Source: Marinicella litoralis (GTDB lineage: Bacteria > Pseudomonadota > Gammaproteobacteria > Xanthomonadales > Marinicellaceae). From it: a stretch of 64,000 nucleotides of DNA. Each line of letters starts with the position of its first letter. The first letter of the stretch is position 1. This document shows, one piece after another, positions 63,026-64,000 of the stretch. The position numbers and the translations under genes were made by a program. Where the stretch lies: positions 62,001-126,000 of the forward strand of contig NZ_NIHB01000002.1 of NCBI RefSeq assembly GCF_002591915.1. Direction: 5' to 3'. The notes below the pieces were generated by a model. It was given only the letters and a program-made list of their open reading frames with translations, had not been told where the DNA came from and did not search any database.

Positions 63026-64000
63026 TTATTTGTTGTAGGAAATAAATTCGGTGATTTCCAAACCAAATCCAGACAAGGCTGGAAAACGAATTTCCGGACT
63101 CATTAATTTCATTTTACCTACACCCAGGTTTTTTAATATTTGAGAACCTATGCCTACATTTTGATAGGCATAATTGTCCTTACTTTTGCGGGCCCCTATT
63201 TCATCAATTTCAATGGGTACTGATTCGTTCGAGTTAAGCACCACCATCACACCACTGCCATTGTCAGCAATGGTTTTCATCGCCCTTTGTGCCGTCCAAT
63301 AATCATCATTGGATTCTAACCCCCGAAGCTCTCTGAAAAAATGACCATACTGAACCCTAACAGGAACCGCTTTCTCAGCGTTGAGTTCACCCTTAAAGAA
63401 TGCCAAATGTTCAGTTTCAGTGATTCGATCTTTGAACTTTTTAACTTTAAACTCACCCCATTGGGTGGCATAAACAAATTCATCTTCAACCGAAACAGTG
63501 GTTTCATTCATCATGCGATATTCGATCAGATCCGCAATGGTACCAATCTTTAAATCATGTTTTTGTGAAAACTTGATCAAGTCTTCGCGTCGCGCCATGC
63601 TACCATCATCGTTCATGATCTCAACGATCAATGCTGCTGGTGTTCTTCCAGACAACTTAGCAATGTCACATCCTGCTTCTGTGTGTCCAGCCCTTGCCAA
63701 CACACCGCCTTGCTGGGCCATCAATGGAAAAATGTGTCCTGGTACCACAATGTCGGCAGGTTTGGCATTGACCTGTACCGCATCAATCACTGTTTTGTAC
63801 CTGTCATAAGCAGAGATTCCGGTGGTAATGCCTTCAGCTGCATCGATAGATACGGTGAAGTTTGTTGCCAGCTGTGCGGTATTGTTGTCCACCATCAATG
63901 GTAACTCCAACCTTTTACACTGTTCAGGCATCAAAGTTAAACACAACAATCCCCTGGCGTATTTGGCCATAAAATTAACCACTTCAGGGGTGACCGCATT
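63026..64000 (-). CDS. ribB: RibBX-type 3,4-dihydroxy-2-butanone 4-phosphate synthase, N-terminus beyond window
   Basis: The frame continues unbroken to the window edge, so the first ~30-40 residues are missing. The RibB domain is clear: YARGLLCLTLMPEQC, MVDNNTAQLATNFTVSID, AEGITTGISAYDR, GHIFPLMAQQGGVLARAGHTEA and the conserved RTPAALIVEI. The C-terminal ~110 residues occupy the place of a GTP cyclohydrolase II domain, but the zinc motif is gone (VRVQYGHFFRELRGL in place of VRVHSEC...CDCG). This fits the proteobacterial RibBX variants, in which the second domain is not a cyclohydrolase. Confidence 0.93.
   Translation of the reverse strand, partial: NAVTPEVVNFMAKYARGLLCLTLMPEQCKRLELPLMVDNNTAQLATNFTVSIDAAEGITTGISAYDRYKTVIDAVQVNAKPADIVVPGHIFPLMAQQGGVLARAGHTEAGCDIAKLSGRTPAALIVEIMNDDGSMARREDLIKFSQKHDLKIGTIADLIEYRMMNETTVSVEDEFVYATQWGEFKVKKFKDRITETEHLAFFKGELNAEKAVPVRVQYGHFFRELRGLESNDDYWTAQRAMKTIADNGSGVMVVLNSNESVPIEIDEIGARKSKDNYAYQNVGIGSQILKNLGVGKMKLMSPEIRFPALSGFGLEITEFISYNK

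Noticed and set aside
63983-64000. FMN riboswitch upstream of ribB
   Set aside because: The coding frame is still open at the window edge, so any riboswitch lies outside and cannot be judged.
1-64000. CRISPR arrays, insertion sequences, replication origin
   Set aside because: No regularly spaced repeats, transposase genes or DnaA-box clusters were seen; dnaB alone does not mark an origin.

Overview
The window looks like a chromosomal segment of a free-living, probably marine gammaproteobacterium with low GC (about 40% by eye). The evidence is the family set and gene order: rpsF-rpsR-rplI next to dnaB-alr, mfd-csiV, DbpA, CysB, MetJ, CysG, a SelO protein, RND pumps, many secreted peptidases and a multiheme cytochrome c. 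I would place it near Marinicella-like lineages, but that is an impression from protein style and not a database result. I see no prophage, insertion sequence, CRISPR array or plasmid function. The window is mostly core genome with a few lineage-specific genes.

Layout. 1-9 kb: a carboxylesterase, a CPA2 cation/proton antiporter, a penicillin-acylase-family hydrolase, an ATP/ADP-antiporter-like permease, then alr and dnaB. 9-10.5 kb: the S6-S18-L9 ribosomal operon with a good promoter and terminator. 10.9-14.5 kb: a secreted subtilase and a membrane-fused spermidine-synthase-like protein, converging on a shared terminator. 14.7-20.5 kb: mfd, csiV-like, yceI-like and fabI. 20.5-25 kb: small secreted or TPR proteins of unknown role and a tiny basic gene carrying a terminator inside its reading frame, the architecture known for arfA. 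25-34.6 kb: a tricorn-like S41 protease, then a TetR-adaptor-RND-SelO operon whose regulator appears to be translated from a leaderless mRNA. 34.7-37.7 kb: amidohydrolase, Xaa-Pro aminopeptidase and alkyltransferase-like protein. 37.7-40.4 kb: an integral membrane protein, trpS, a small secreted protein and metJ. 40.4-45.5 kb: dbpA, cysB, cysG and cysK, with tandem MetJ boxes between cysB and cysG. 45.6-46 kb: a tandemly duplicated tRNA-Ser(GGA) region, one copy broken by a palindromic element. 46-52.5 kb: a 57-residue membrane protein and a six-gene run fumC-hypothetical-histidine kinase-response regulator-miaE-glycosyltransferase. 52.7-58.4 kb: a DUF924 protein, sodB and a second RND system. 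58.8-61.8 kb: a hexaheme cytochrome c. 62-64 kb: ribA, ribH and a ribBX-type gene cut by the window edge.

How the genes work together. Sulfur metabolism is concentrated here (cysB, cysG, cysK, metJ), and the operator sequences suggest MetJ control of the cysG/cysB intergenic region. MiaE, whose tRNA hydroxylation is linked to growth on C4-dicarboxylates in Salmonella, is in one apparent transcription unit with fumarase C and a two-component system. Three intergenic regions share a CRP/FNR-like palindrome. Several stop/start pairs overlap as ATGA, which implies translational coupling.

The most notable observations are the arfA-like gene with an internal terminator, the leaderless TetR gene with an operator inside its promoter, the fumC-TCS-miaE operon, the MetJ boxes at cysB/cysG, and the tRNA-Ser duplication.
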